Shown: positions 22,044 through 34,349 of the stretch, one piece after another
How positions within the stretch are numbered: the stretch's first letter is position 1
Layout of the letters: every line of letters begins with the position of its first letter
Source of the DNA: Hsuehochloa calcarea
Lineage: Eukaryota > Streptophyta > Magnoliopsida > Poales > Poaceae
Length of the DNA: 64,000 bases
NCBI GenBank assembly: GCA_036346395.1
Contig: CM070615.1
Location: forward strand, 11,103,534 to 11,167,533
Direction of reading: 5' to 3'
The notes under the pieces: generated by a model
What the model was told of the DNA's origin: nothing
Database searches by the model: none
What the model saw: only the letters and a program-made list of their open reading frames with translations
Program-made: the position numbers and the translations under genes

Positions 22044-23358
22044 CACCACTTCACAAAAGGGACATTACAGACAGTTCTAAACCATCATCGCATAAGGTTT
22101 CTGAACCGTCTGAATTTATGTGTCTGTGATAACAGACGATTATCACAGACGGTTTTTTAGCCATCTGTGACAAGTCACAACATATATAGTTCGTATAAAT
22201 AACCATCTGTGATAAGTTACAACACAGATGGTTCTGAATAATAACTGTTCGTGATAGTTGGCTTTCACAGATAGTTATTTATAGGAACTGTCTGTAATAG
22301 TTGGCTTTCATAGACAGTTTATACCATAAAACCATCTATGATAGATATTTTTTTATTTTTCGGCTAGCATTAGGAAATGCTAGCCATGCCTCTCGAAAAT
22401 AAGCGATTACACAATAACGGAATGAAAGATAACTCAAATGGATGGCGAATGAAGCAGTAGCAGTCTTGAAACTTCAGAGGATGTTTTGCGGCCCTAAACG
22501 ACCCTTTTTGGCTATTTTCACTTTTTCGAAGACTCATGAAGAGAATTTGAGCTTTGCTTACGGCTATTTTACCAGATAGTGCGTGAAATCTATTCGGGTT
22601 TAGATTTGTGGGCGGGGAGGAAAACGAGTTCGAGACGAAGAGGTGGACTTGGACTCAGGGATGCCAAGGTATTCGCTGTCGATGTCCATGAGCTTCATCT
22701 AAAAATTCGCCACCTTATCTTGTTCTATTCATTCACAAAAAAACCACAGTCACCATTGTGAGCCACCAAAAGCAACAAAGCAGGGGGAGGCGATAAGCGA
22801 TTGATCACTTACTAGGGGACATGAACATGAAGGTGATGGAGCAGTCGAAGTTGGCATTGGTCACCAGCTCGCGGATCGCCTCCATGACCTTCTTGAGGAG
22901 TCCCCTAGGATTTGTGGTTTGGGAGTGGAGAGTGGTTGAGGGAGGAGAAGGGAAGATTGATAGGGAAGCATTTGGGGATGCGAAATATTTCCTGCTCTGT
23001 GGTACAAAATTATTACAGACGATTCTTGTTAAAACCCGTTTGTGATAATTGCAATTATCACATACGGTTCTTGTTAAACGTTTGTGATTATTGCAATTAT
23101 CACAGACGGTTCTTATTAACAACCGTCTGTGATGTATCACAGACGGCTCTTATTAAAAACCGTCTATGATTATTGCAATTAACATAGACAGTTCTTGTGA
23201 AGAACCGCATGTGGTAATGATGTATCACAGACGGTTCTAGCCATCGTTAGTAACAAAGACGGTCACGTTTGTAAAACAGTTTGTGATAATTACTACACTG
23301 ACGGTTTCCAGAAACCATATGTGATGAGGCGTCTAGTATAACCTCTTTCGTAGTAGTG
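22044..23358. mobile_element. CACTA element B, non-autonomous (TSD ACT)
   Basis: Left end CACCACTTCACAAAAGG, right end CCTCTTTCGTAGTAGTG, flanked by ACT at 22041-22043 and 23359-23361. Subterminal hairpin motifs lie at 22068-22345 and 23015-23330. The middle (22350-22985) has no recognised protein domain. It is 1315 bp long and nested in the 5.5-kb CACTA element. Confidence 0.75.
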
Positions 23359-25293
23359 ACTAAAGATATAAGCTCCGTCAATGGATTGACGCAGCTCCGC
23401 TAACATCTTGAAGTAGATCTGATACCTTGAAGCTCAAGGTTTATTTCTTGCCCTCTCACCTGAAAGTTAGGAAAGTGATTACTTTGACTTCTGGGTAGAT
23501 ATAGGTGGCGGTAAGTAAGTATTTTTCTTTGTTTTGCTAAGTAGTATGGTGTGGTCCTTGTGTGATGTAAAACATTCACAAGCATTAGTTCAATTCTTTG
23601 TAGTCACTTTGAAGTGGTGCTCTTCTCGATTTATAGGTTTCTTTTGAAGAAATTCTTGGTGTCTGGGTTTTTACAATTGCCTTGTAAGTGCAAGAAAATC
23701 TGGAAGGGTGATATACAAATTTAGTACATGGCTGGATTTAAAGTAGATTTGGTTCCACCGGCAAAAGTAATCTTACCCATTAATGTATAAAATGTTACTT
23801 TGATTTCAACCTTTTTCTGATTATGGACTTTTTCACTTTATGGTGCAGTTCAAAAGGCAACCATCGATTATCTAGTAATCATACAATAACTTCTTCAGCG
23901 TGTGACTGATCTAAGGTGTACCTACCTGCCCAGTTAGTGCTCTTAATCCTACCATGAGTGTTCTTATGAAATGTCCTGATATTTCATTTGTACTTACGTG
24001 AAGTTGTTAATTTTGTGCTCCTGGTGTACATATCCACTCCCCATAATTTGCAATAAAAATGTCCATAATAATGCCAAACATGACAGGCTATACATTGCTC
24101 CCATTGGTCAAAACTAATGGTTTATAAGATATGCAGCATAATTGATGACATAGAGGCTGCTTTGCAAGTACATTCATTCTTGTAGATGTAGTATTCTTTT
24201 CCATGCAATATTGGTTTTTAATGCAATCTTGGTTTCACTACAGCATGATATATCACTCCAGTGACTCAGTATATGTATGGTTTGTGATTATTGACATCCG
24301 GATATTATTTTTAGGTCCGCAACACAAGAACAATTAACGTTAATTGTTTGCTGGAGTGATCATCCTTATTTTGCCAATAGCAGTAGCATGATATATAATT
24401 TTGGAATGTCGTCATATACATTATCGCCCGCTACTGTGTATATGTTTTATACAAACCAAGGTTAGACTAATAGTGCGGTACAATGGGTTTGGAATATTTA
24501 CATGCACTTGTCAAGCTTTTGCTTGACTGGACTTCAGTTGTGTTGTTGTAGGCCACACTATAATGCTCACAACCGCATATTCTATATGTATGGTCGATGT
24601 ACTAATGCACATGTGTTGTGCTGGAACTTGAAGTACCGTAAGTTCTAGTTAATCTGAATTCAATCTATGTGTTGTACCTGCTTCTAATTGTTGGGATGAC
24701 AAGTTTTATTGGTCATGTATTGCCAAAATTGCATGCAATGTAAAGTCTGGTTAAATGGAGCAAAATGCAGGGGAAATCTGAAATCCACTATTCCTCTCAA
24801 ATGCTTTGCTAACATAGTTTGTATAATTAAATTTGGTAGGTATCTGCAAAGTATGTTCCTAGGTACCTAATCTGCCGAAATTATCCAAATGTTGTCATTG
24901 TATCTGCTAGGAATACATCTAAGTGCGGGGAAAAACTGACTGTCGGGGAAATCTACCTGCTGGCAAAAAAAAAAGAGAATCTAGGGCAGATAACAGCTGG
25001 TAATCCAAATATCTTCCGGGAATGAATTTTCCCGGCAGCACTTTATAATGGGTGGTCTCTATGTGCCCGGAAAACATATCCCCGACAGATAACTAGCCCT
25101 CTAACGCAATTTTCTCTTGCTGATTGATTGCTCTATATATTAGGTCATGGTGTAGTGAAAAAAACTCTATTTCCAAATATAAACATAAATATGGTAATAT
25201 TTAGCTACGTAATAGTACGGTGTCACCTCTAATTCTAGTCTAAACTTGAAAATTAATCCAATACTTCAAAAAGAATATATTGAGATATAGATA

Positions 25294-25620
25294 CACTACT
25301 ATAAAAAGGCTAATACTGGACGCCTCATGACAAACGGTTGATCAAAACTATTTGTATTACATGCAATCACAAACGGTTTTGGTTTAGAGACCGTCTGTAT
25401 TACTAGCTGCGCTAAAAATGGTCTGTGAAGGTGTAATATCATAGACGACTCACGTTGAAAACCGTCTGTGAAGTATCACAAATAGTTCAGACAAAGAATT
25501 CTTTGTGATATTTTATAATATCAACGATACTTCACAAACGGTTTTCAATATGAACCGCCTGTGACTTCCCGTTCTCATAACAGACGGTTTGTATTAAAAA
25601 TCGTCTGTGATAATATCATT
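25294..25620. repeat. 5' terminal and subterminal repeat array of CACTA C
   Basis: The TIR is followed by alternating ACAAACGGTT and AACCGTCTGTGA blocks that pair as hairpins. In En/Spm-type elements, subterminal motifs of this kind are the binding sites of the element's own DNA-binding protein. Confidence 0.75.
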
Positions 25621-26148
25621 TATTGCAAACCTGATCCTCACGGATCTGTCATAAATTCCAACTCTGTTCTCACTTTTGCTACTGGAGGTGGTGCTTTGAG
25701 GAATTTGGTGAAAGGAGACTGCATATTTGGGAAGAGAGTGATTGTAAATCTAGCTTGGTAATTTGGTCTTGACTATCGATGGTTAGTAATTTGTTTATTG
25801 CGTCATATTCTAGATCTAGCTTGGTAAAGAGAGAATTGAGGATGGTTTAGATCTAACCTTTTATGTTGTTTTGCAAGTGTTGGCTTCTTGCCATCTGAAG
25901 TTGGGTGGGATGTCTATAATGTGTTTGTGAGGAACAACCTGACCCTAGGTTGCATGGACGAAGTTTGGATTTTATTGGTGTTGTTGCCATTGACTACACA
26001 CATATTACTGCACTCCTATTGTAATGCATTGTTGTTTTTTCAGTTCATTGGAAATTCATATTTCAATTGACATATCAAAAGTTGCATCTATAGTATACTA
26101 ATTAATTAATTCAATATTTAACACTAAATTGTTATACGCGACGCGTAG

Positions 26149-26490
26149 ATGGACTGAAGCTGGATGTACGCTGGCAACCGTGTGAGTGAAGAGTACATTA
26201 ATGATGTGTCGGCTTTTACTAGAGCTGCCGAGGAGGATATGTTGAATAAGGGGGTAGAATATATGTATTGTCCATGCATTGACTGCGAGAATCTAGAGAT
26301 GTTTAAGAACCGAACGCGGATCGAAGCACACTTTATTCGAAGGGGTTTCAAAGAGGGGTATACACATTAGACCAGTCACGGTGAAGCTCCTTGTTGTTCT
26401 GTACCATAAATGATTATCCTGCCCTTGCTAACCTATCGGACCAGAGTACAAAAGGGGTCAAAAGTTGTACTCACTGCTTAGACGATACCC
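26149..26490 (+). pseudogene. CACTA TNP2 transposase, deletion derivative
   Basis: The first part matches the transposase-associated N-terminal domain, including WMYAGNRVSEEYINDV, the Cys pair in YCPCIDCEN and HFIRRGFKEGY. The third codon is TGA. After about 26390 the sequence jumps to a middle part of TNP2 (FCTINDYPALANLS, then CTHCLDD), leaving out several hundred codons including the catalytic core, and by 26491 it runs into the GC-rich leader of the second CACTA gene. It cannot encode an active transposase. Confidence 0.82.
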
Positions 26491-28728
26491 CGAGCATGAG
26501 ACGACGCGTCCCCAAACCCGACGCCCCTCCTCCCTCGAGCTTGGCGAGCCTCCTCCCCTCCCCCATGCACGCGTCGCCTCCTCCTTCCCTGAGCCCGGTG
26601 CGCCTCCCCTTCGACGTCGTGCCCTTCTGCGGTGCTCCCTACTCGTCCTTCTCCTCGACGCCCAAAGGTAACCAATGCAATGTGGTACAACTTGATACCA
26701 CTACTAGAATATATTGCAATGTGGTGTGGTGGGCTTGAGATGAATGCTTTGTGATGATAATAGTTTTGTACTGAAATTGTTTTGATAATCGGGTTTGAAC
26801 TTGAGCTCTAATTGGAATGCTTACTATTATTGATTGATCTTTAGCATTTAGTCTGTTAGTTTCGGTTGATTAATTGGTTGAACCTCCAGGTTCTGTGATC
26901 CTTAGCAATTCATAATACATGCTATTCTGTCAGTCAATTGGGCATATTGTAGAACTTGTTAAACTATGATCTTTTATACTGTCAGTAGATCAAGTTTTGT
27001 TGGCTAAAAGTATTATCTATTGTCTTTTGTTTAAAGATCCTATTGGTAGATAAGTAAAACACTATTTTAGAGCTCAAATTTTGAATTAATATTATCAAAT
27101 TCAATTAATGAAGAGCATGGAGAAAGATCTGATGCCTTTCTAGAAGTATCTATTCGTAGAAGAGTACTGCCAAGATTTTGTGGCGAAGAAGACGACAGTT
27201 GATTTTAGAAGTGAAAGTGGGCCGCACAGGGCACTCTAGGCAAAAAAACACGCACCTATAGACTCGACACCAATGGGTATGCGAGTAAAATCCTGCAATG
27301 GAGGGATCAGGACCAACAAACAAATCGTTCGGATGCCTCCCGGCCATTTATCGGGATCCCTGATGAACGCGCCCGAAATTGGCTAAGAGCGAGGTCATCT
27401 ACCGTGTCTTTAGGGGCCATCTCCATTCCAAACCCCGCAGAGGAGGAAGTGTCCCAGCATCTGGTAAGATATCGAACTACCTAGTTTGTAATTACTCCAT
27501 AACTTCATGGGAAGTGAAATGACATGTTGGGCTATTGCATGAAGCGTTGATTGCAAAATCTTCCCAAGGCTCATTCCAGGCAGTCAGGGAGAGGGAGACA
27601 CTCTCTGTGGCCCTGGGAAACAATGAGCATCTAAGTCGCATGAGAGGCCTTGGTCTTTATGTTCCATGGAAACATGGATTACAGAGGACTCTGAAGCATA
27701 CTGGAGTAGGAAGAGAGACAAAACTGAGCGCGATGCACGGCTACGAGAGGAGATTTGTGAATCCCTCATAGATGAGATCAATGATCACGTCAGAGATGAG
27801 ATGTGATGACAGATGGAGAGCCTTGAGGAAAGGCTTAGGGAAAATCAGTTGCAAGCCCCTACCCCTACTGTGCTAGCCAGTCCCCCAACTATCAGAGTAG
27901 CCACGTGTCCAACCCTACCCCAAAAAGCGACGATAGATTTTCTATCGATGACATCCTGGTAATAATTATTATCTTTGGAATGCTTGATCCATTGATAGGC
28001 CTATTGGAGTAGCTAATTTTGTATCGTTATGTAGATGGCTACAAAGTGCAAGCTCCAAGTGAGATATGCCTCTGTTGCCCTGGACGCTGCTTAGGGCCTG
28101 GCGTATCAATCCAATGTCAGGGCCTTGTTGCAAGCTGTAAATATAGCGCCGGGTTTCGCAAAAAGGAATGTTGATGGTGTTCCTGCCAATTTCGAGGCTT
28201 TCCCGCTGTAGACTCCCCCAAATGACAAGGTCGTGACTCTAGGACAAGCTATTGGAACATTCATCCAGTGGCCCAAGAGGGACATCTGCCTGGAGCTACC
28301 TGCTCCGGTGTTAACTTCACAGGAATATCCTACAACGGTGTCAAGTCCACGGAAGCTACCTGCACCAGAGTTACCTGCACCAGAGCTACCTGCATCAGAG
28401 TTACTTACACCGATGCGGCAAGGGATCTGTGCATCAGATGCATCTACACCTCGTACTCGATTGAATCTCGTGAAGTCGACCTCTAAAAAGCGAGGAAACA
28501 AGGGCAAAATGAAGACGGATGACTCATGTTCTGATATCCCTTTCTTGCTGTTGGCCCAAAAATTCATTCTAGGTGAGCTGTTGGTCAAGACAGTAGAACG
28601 CCACCCTACCCTAGGAATGGCTTGCAAGAAATTGCATGTATGGTACATAGAATAGTCCAACAAGACGGATGGACAATAACGCTCGAGTATCAACGTTAAG
28701 TTCAAGAAGGATAATATTAACCATGTGG
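26491..28728 (+). pseudogene. CACTA TNPA-like (Ptta/En/Spm) gene, 5' part
   Basis: A GC-rich leader (26491-26667) ends at a splice-like AAAG|GTAACC and is followed by an AT-rich intron-like stretch to about 27130. Downstream pieces at 27170-27480, 27530-27800 and 28031-28728 align collinearly with 51360-51639, 51685-51900 and 52149-52800 in the neighbouring CACTA element: for example HRLGT-type context, SSQGSFQAVRERE, and FIQWPKRDI. A degenerate repeat of ELPAPELPAPELPAS lies at about 28365. In-frame stops occur in several places (for example near 28090 and 28208), so it is not functional. Two exon ends with GTAAG-like donors suggest the original intron structure. Confidence 0.72.
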
Positions 28729-28904
28729 CACTACTACAGAAAAGGTAATCACATACGGTTCAAAATCATCATCACATACAGTTTTTTCAACCGTCTGATT
28801 TTATGGGTTAGTTATACTATGTGGTCATTACAGACGGTTCATTTTGAACTGTTTGTGAAAAAGTTATCACAGACGGTTCTGAACAATAACCGCCTGTGAT
28901 GATG

Positions 28905-29165
28905 ATTTCAAGTCATGGTAATATTTACCATGGTAAATTTTGTGTTTTTATTTACCATGGTAAAATTTGTGATTTTATTTACCATGGTAAAATGATAGAC
29001 AGAGTTAGGTATTTTTTCAAGTCATGGTAAAATCACAGTGTTAGTTATTTCAAGTCATGATAAAATCACAGAGTGAGGCATTTCAAGTCGAGGTCATAGA
29101 GTTAGGCATTTCTTCGAGCTTTGGTAAAATCAGAGAGTTAGGCATTTCAAGTCATGGTAAAATCA
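28905..29165. repeat. Minisatellite around AAGTCATGGTAAAATCA, shared with CACTA A
   Basis: About seven copies of a unit with core TCATGGTAAAATCA and GAGTTAGGCATTTC, three of them shortened to TTTACCATGGTAAA palindromes. It forms the centre of CACTA D. Confidence 0.75.
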
Positions 29166-29329
29166 GGGATATACTTATCACAGACGGCTTTTAATACACA
29201 CCGTCTGTGATGAGGACTGTAAGTCACACACGGTTCATGTTGAAAACTATCTGTAAAGTATCACAAATGGTTGTGAACAAGAACCGTCTGTGATATTTAG
29301 TAATATCACAAACAGTTCTTGTTCAGAAT

Positions 29330-32300
29330 TGTGGTCAGCCCCGGGTTATTTCTGTAAGACTGAGCCCTTCCCGGACTTATGGAAATAACTCTGGGCCTCG
29401 AGTAAATGGATTCCAACTTAACTCCATCTAAGTGAGAAGGTTTGACTGAAACTAGAGATCCGACGATCATGTGTACTGCTCCCTCGCAAGCACTACATGA
29501 TAATCGGTCCTCCGAACAATCAAAGTTCACACTTAGTGAGTTAAAATGGAATTCATCACAGCGAGCATGAGATCATGTTGGCTCCCAAGATCAGCGACCA
29601 ACATGCTCATGCTCTCATCCAACGTGATTCACATCCATACAACATTCATATATAGCATAAAAGACATACATCAATAATAGTCAAGACTACAACTATTACA
29701 AGTAGCCGACTGACCAAATTCAACAATTTCATTAAGTAGCATCAGAAGCAACGTAAATAAACCAAAAGTCCAGCAAGGTGTGCACCATAACCCATGACAA
29801 CCGACTAGGAGTTAAATAATAACACTACTCGTCAGTGTTGTCTAAATTGGCACTAACGAGCTCATCGGGATCGAAGTCGTTCTCACCTGAAAACCAGTAG
29901 ACAAACTGGCTGAGTACAAAGGTACTCGCAAGTCTTATACAAAGAAAAATTAGTTATGCATATTGGGCAATCAAAGGATAGCATTAGTGGTTCTAGTTTT
30001 GCAGAAAATGCAACATCTTACATTCCTAGACCATCTAGTTTTCAAAAGCCAAGTTGCAAATCGTTTATCCAAGAAAAGATTTCACAAGACATATGTAATT
30101 GTAGATCAATCAATATCAAAGTGTTTATCCGCTTTGATAAACTAAGATGCATGAACATCCCATTCATGTCGTAACCAAGTTATAACCATGTCAACTTTTA
30201 ATTTCAAGTCTAACGATGAAGCATACCAAAACCAAGTGTTGTCCATAACCGTGGACATGGCTATTCGAATAGATTATCTCTGTAGAGGTGTACTACTTTA
30301 CCCACACGACTCGACTAGCCCGTAAGCCTTCGGATGTCTCCTAAAAATGACACACTTCCTTAGGTATGCCAGCCAGGGAGAATCGAGATACGGTCATTTT
30401 TAGCAAGAAATCCCCATTGAGATAAGTCCCCCTCATGAGTTGTTCCCATACTTAGTACAAGGTACGGATAGCGCCTGCTAAGCGGGCTCACAAGTTGCGT
30501 TGTAATAATATCGATGTAATATAAATAACCGAAATTGGTGCTCCCATGCAGACTATAGAAAATTACATCGGCTCCTCCGAACAAATAATCAAACACAAAT
30601 GTCCTCACACCACTATGGGACTTAACACAATAAAACTTCCCACTTACTTAACCGTACAGTACCCATATCCCGCGTGTGATAGCACTATCAGTACTTGGAA
30701 CGTACGTCTATGGCTCGGTCCTTAACGGTTCACACAAGACTGCCATAAACTCGAGTCTTGTGCATAACAGCACCCACACTACAACCACTTGTCGAGACCC
30801 AAAATCATTTAACAAGAACAAGTTTTTAACTCAATAACCAGATATAACAATCTGGACAAAAATTAATAAAAAGAATAAGCATTGTTATGTGCCTCCCACA
30901 ATTGACGAGCTAATCCCGTCAATTAATCTATTTCATTTTCTAGACACGCAATGGCTAAGCATTCAAGACATAACCTTCATATCATCACAAGCATCGATCT
31001 TAAGCATAATTATAAGGTAATAATCAAGGATAACCGGTATGTGTAGGACATAGCTAACTACTCACAACATAATGTTATACCAAAAATAGCATGCAAGCAA
31101 TATCGTTGCATTTCAAACACTAGTGTATTAAAACTGGGATCAATATGATGTAAAAAGAAAGTTCAAATGATGCTTGCCTTGCTTGAAGCTCAGTTTCTCA
31201 CTCTCGGTAGCGTAAGAATCTACGCTGATTGCTTCGAGCTCTATAGAATAAAAATAACGATAAACATCGAGAAATATCACGAAAATCTAAGTGCTCAAAA
31301 GTGCATGATTTTTCTACAGTAGCTATTTCATGATTTAAGATTAATTTAGGTGAAAGAATTACTCCATTTGCATTTAGTAGGTGAAAGTTATAGCAGTTTG
31401 AATTTCAAATTCCAAAAAATGTAATTTATTCAATTTAACGATTTGGCCAAGATTTGTAGAGTAGTGGGGAGACAAACGGTTACATGGGTAAATATATGAC
31501 AATCTTATAAGTCCAATGCAACTTGGTTCATCTCATTTGGAATTTTTATGCAATAGCTATGAATTTTCAAAATAATAAGCCTTTTTCTATTGCAAAAATA
31601 AAAAATTTATGGATCATTTTCCATAACTATATTCTCTGCTATAGATACATGTTTGAAACCTATTTTGAAATAAATTTCATCAAAAATGAAAATTACCAAC
31701 ACTGGTTTTATTCAATTTAGAGTTAAGATGAATTAGTTATGCATTTTTGAAGTTATTCATATTTTTTAGTGTATAAATAAATAAATTCCGAATTTCTTTA
31801 ACCTTTTATTACTTTTCTTACCGATAGCCATGCTAGCCACAGTCAATAACCAGCGGGGCCCAATGAATAGTATATTTTTCTTTTAACTCTTGATTTAAAT
31901 TCCGATCTGACATGTGGGGCCCGCATGTCAGCGATACGGTCCACAGCACAGTGCATGGATTGCAAGTCCACAGGGCGGTTCACAGGGTCTACGACTGTGC
32001 ACTTAACTCTCGGGCCCACATGTCAACCTCTACCTTAACACGTCATTTACCCTCTTTTTCAGTTCGTGGGGCCCACATGTAATAGACTCATCTATTCCCT
32101 TAAGACAGCACTTAACGCTTAACTCAATCATTAGCGATTAATGATTTGTTTAGCCTTAATAGTCTTTGCTGATCATGCCGAACGGCTGACACAACCATGA
32201 TGGCCAAGTAAAGGCATGAATGGGTGCACAATAGCAGTGCACACCTATGGGTGGTGCTCCTAACCTCTACGGTGTCCAGTAGTGGTGGCGCGCCATTGTT

Positions 32301-33793
32301 GAGCGGCGGCGCTCTTACAGCAAAAGTGAATCACATAGTAAAGCTTCGCATTGTCCTCTTAAGCGGGTGCCCGAGCATGTAGGGGGTCGGGTGAAACTAC
32401 CTGGGAGTTGAAGAAGGTCGAAGGAGCTCAGAGTTGGGCCGGCGTCGGAGAAGGTGATAGCGGCGCTACGGCTCACGTGGAGGGGTCGACTGGAGCACAA
32501 TGAAACAACAAGAATGTGTGGGATAGCTTCAAGATCATCAAAGAATACTCCAGTAGCAAGGAATCGAAAAAGGCATTACCAAATCAAGGTTAGAGGCAAA
32601 AAAACTGTTCTTCGGCCGAAAATGGGCAAAGCTTCGATTCCCCGATTTCCTGTCGTGCAATGACCAAATTGATTGAGGGATTTCGAAACTCAAACCCTAA
32701 GACATGATATGACGTGCAAGATCGAGGTTAAGACTCACCGAGCATGAGTTTGGCACGACGAAGTCCTCGGGTGTGCGCCCTGGGCGTGGACCGCTATGAG
32801 GAAGACACGACGATGGTTCGGAGGCTACAAGCAAAACCAAAGCCTGGGCTTAGCAAAAATGGAAACTACACCGAAGGAGGAGGCTAAGGCAACCAGAGGT
32901 GAGGATCTTACCAAAGCATTGAGCTCACACGAGCTTCCCTCTCCTTGTCCAAAAAGAGGAGAAGTGTGGGAAAAACAGGGGAGGAGGGGGTATTATTCCG
33001 GGGAAATGATGGCAACGGAGGCGGCGTGAAGTGGCGAAGCTCCAGGAGTGGTTGGGAGGGGCGGTGTGGTCACGGTGTGAAGTCGCCCGGTAGAGCATCG
33101 TGCCCACGTGGCGCTAGGCATTTGTGCGGGCGCCAGCGCGAGGAAGACGACAACCCCGACCGGTGGGCCCGGGCGGCAGCGACTCAAATCGGCGGGCGCG
33201 TGAGCGATCGTAACGGTTGGTTTTTGTGCCATCCGATCGGGATCAGACAGTCCGCGTTCTAGTGGGTTAGGCCGAGTCAAGAGGCTCAGTCAGGCACTGT
33301 GCGGGTGGTTCGAGCCCGAGGAACAATAACTTTATTTGACTGATTTGAATTTTATTTCTTCTAGTTTGACTGGGCTTCAAAATATACCCAAAAAATCCAA
33401 AATATCTAAAATAAATTAGAGGGGTTCCTGGGGTGACCTAATACCCACATAAAATTTGAAACCACACTTTTCATGTTTTATTTGGTATAATTTAAATTCA
33501 AACTAGCATAGGTTATTAATCATGTTTGAATTTTCTGTGATTCGAATTTGTATCTACAAATTTGGAAAAAAATTATATTAATTCATGATAATTAATATAG
33601 TATTTTAATATATTATTTTCAAAAGATTTTAATATGTTCTTTTTACTAATTTCTTTTGCGAGTTCAAATTTAAGTGTTTGTTTAACAAGTGTTTGAGATT
33701 TTCCAAGTGCAATACTTCATGCAAATGTTCCAAAACATGATGCATAGCTATGACATGCATTATAATTCCATTTAATAAATTGAGGATGTGACA
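29330..33793 (-). repeat. Solo LTR, 4.46 kb, inserted in CACTA D
   Basis: Starts TGTGGTCAGCCCC and ends GGATGTGACA, flanked by AGAAT (29325-29329) and AGAAC (33794-33798), a five-base duplication with one mismatch. No protein domain, PBS or paired LTR is visible. Organisation is like the other two long solo LTRs: TGTCACATCC at the presumed 5' end (minus strand) and a GC-rich part at 33000-33300. Open frames inside show no family match. Confidence 0.82.
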
Positions 33794-33952
33794 AGAACCA
33801 TCTATGATATTTTCTCTTTACAAACGGTTTTTAGCACGGCCAGTAACATAAACGGTCGCTAAACCAAAACCGTCTATGATTGTATTTAATACATACGGTT
33901 TTAGTCAACCATCTATGATGAGGCGTCTAGTATTAGCCTTTTTGTAGTAGTG

Positions 33953-34146
33953 TGGTTCAAGACTGTGTCTTCACGGTGACCTTCGAGGATTTGTTCTTTC
34001 TCTTAAACCAGTAGGCTTCCTCAACCCATACTTGGTCTCCTTGCAAACCATTAAGGAGAATTCAAAATCTATCGAGGATTACATGATGGAGTCATTGCTG
34101 GCTCACCACAACAAGGAATTCATAGTTTTTCCCTACAACCAGGAGT
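33953..34146 (+). pseudogene. CACTA C48-peptidase-like segment of element C
   Basis: Continues the protein interrupted at 28728. It encodes FTVTFEDLF, then VGFLNPYLVSLQTIKEN and FIVFPYNQE before a GTAAGT donor at about 34145. The parallel copy at 52960-53145 has the same order and the same splice position. Such Ulp1/C48-like domains are common in plant CACTA and MULE elements; their role is unclear. Confidence 0.75.
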
Positions 34147-34349
34147 AAGTACTGCACTTGTGGCTATACTTTTTGATTTGTACTTTATAAGCAACACGAA
34201 CATAGGTTTAATGACCATGGCGGCATACATGTATAAGTTCCACTGGATTCTAATTGTAATTATAGCAAAACGGAACAAAGTAGTACACCTAGATTCTCTA
34301 AAGAGGGCCGCACACGACTTCACAATTGTTTGATAATTAATCGATCGGT

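Larger units (their letters stand above)
19654..25157. mobile_element. Non-coding CACTA element, 5.5 kb (TSD AAA)
   Basis: The left end reads CACTACACCATGACATA, the right end is the inverted TAGGTCATGGTGTAGTG, and AAA flanks both (19651-19653 and 25158-25160). Subterminal regions hold scattered GCCGAC, GTCGGGG, CCCGGCA and CCCGACA motifs, different from the ACAGACGGTT motif of the other CACTA elements nearby. It contains two other CACTA elements (20282-21787, 22044-23358). No transposase domain is visible, so it would need a partner in trans. The stretch 23359-25157 is AT-rich and non-coding. Confidence 0.8.
28729..33952. mobile_element. CACTA element D, 755 bp before insertion (TSD TGG)
   Basis: Left end CACTACTACAGAAAAGG, right end CCTTTTTGTAGTAGTG, flanked by TGG at 28726-28728 and 33953-33955. 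Excluding the solo LTR at 29330-33793 and its duplication it is only about 755 bp, made of terminal repeats, hairpin motifs and the minisatellite at 28905-29165. It interrupts the C48-like part of CACTA C: the coding similarity resumes on the other side. Confidence 0.88.

Noticed and set aside
20282..23358. A single CACTA element spanning both A and B
   Set aside because: The flanks CCC and ACT do not match, while B alone has a perfect ACT duplication at 22041 and 23359.
28233..28655. 140-codon frame with ELPAPELPAP repeats as a possible host gene
   Set aside because: Its start is collinear with the FIQWPK region of the CACTA E gene, so it is the transposon's second gene.
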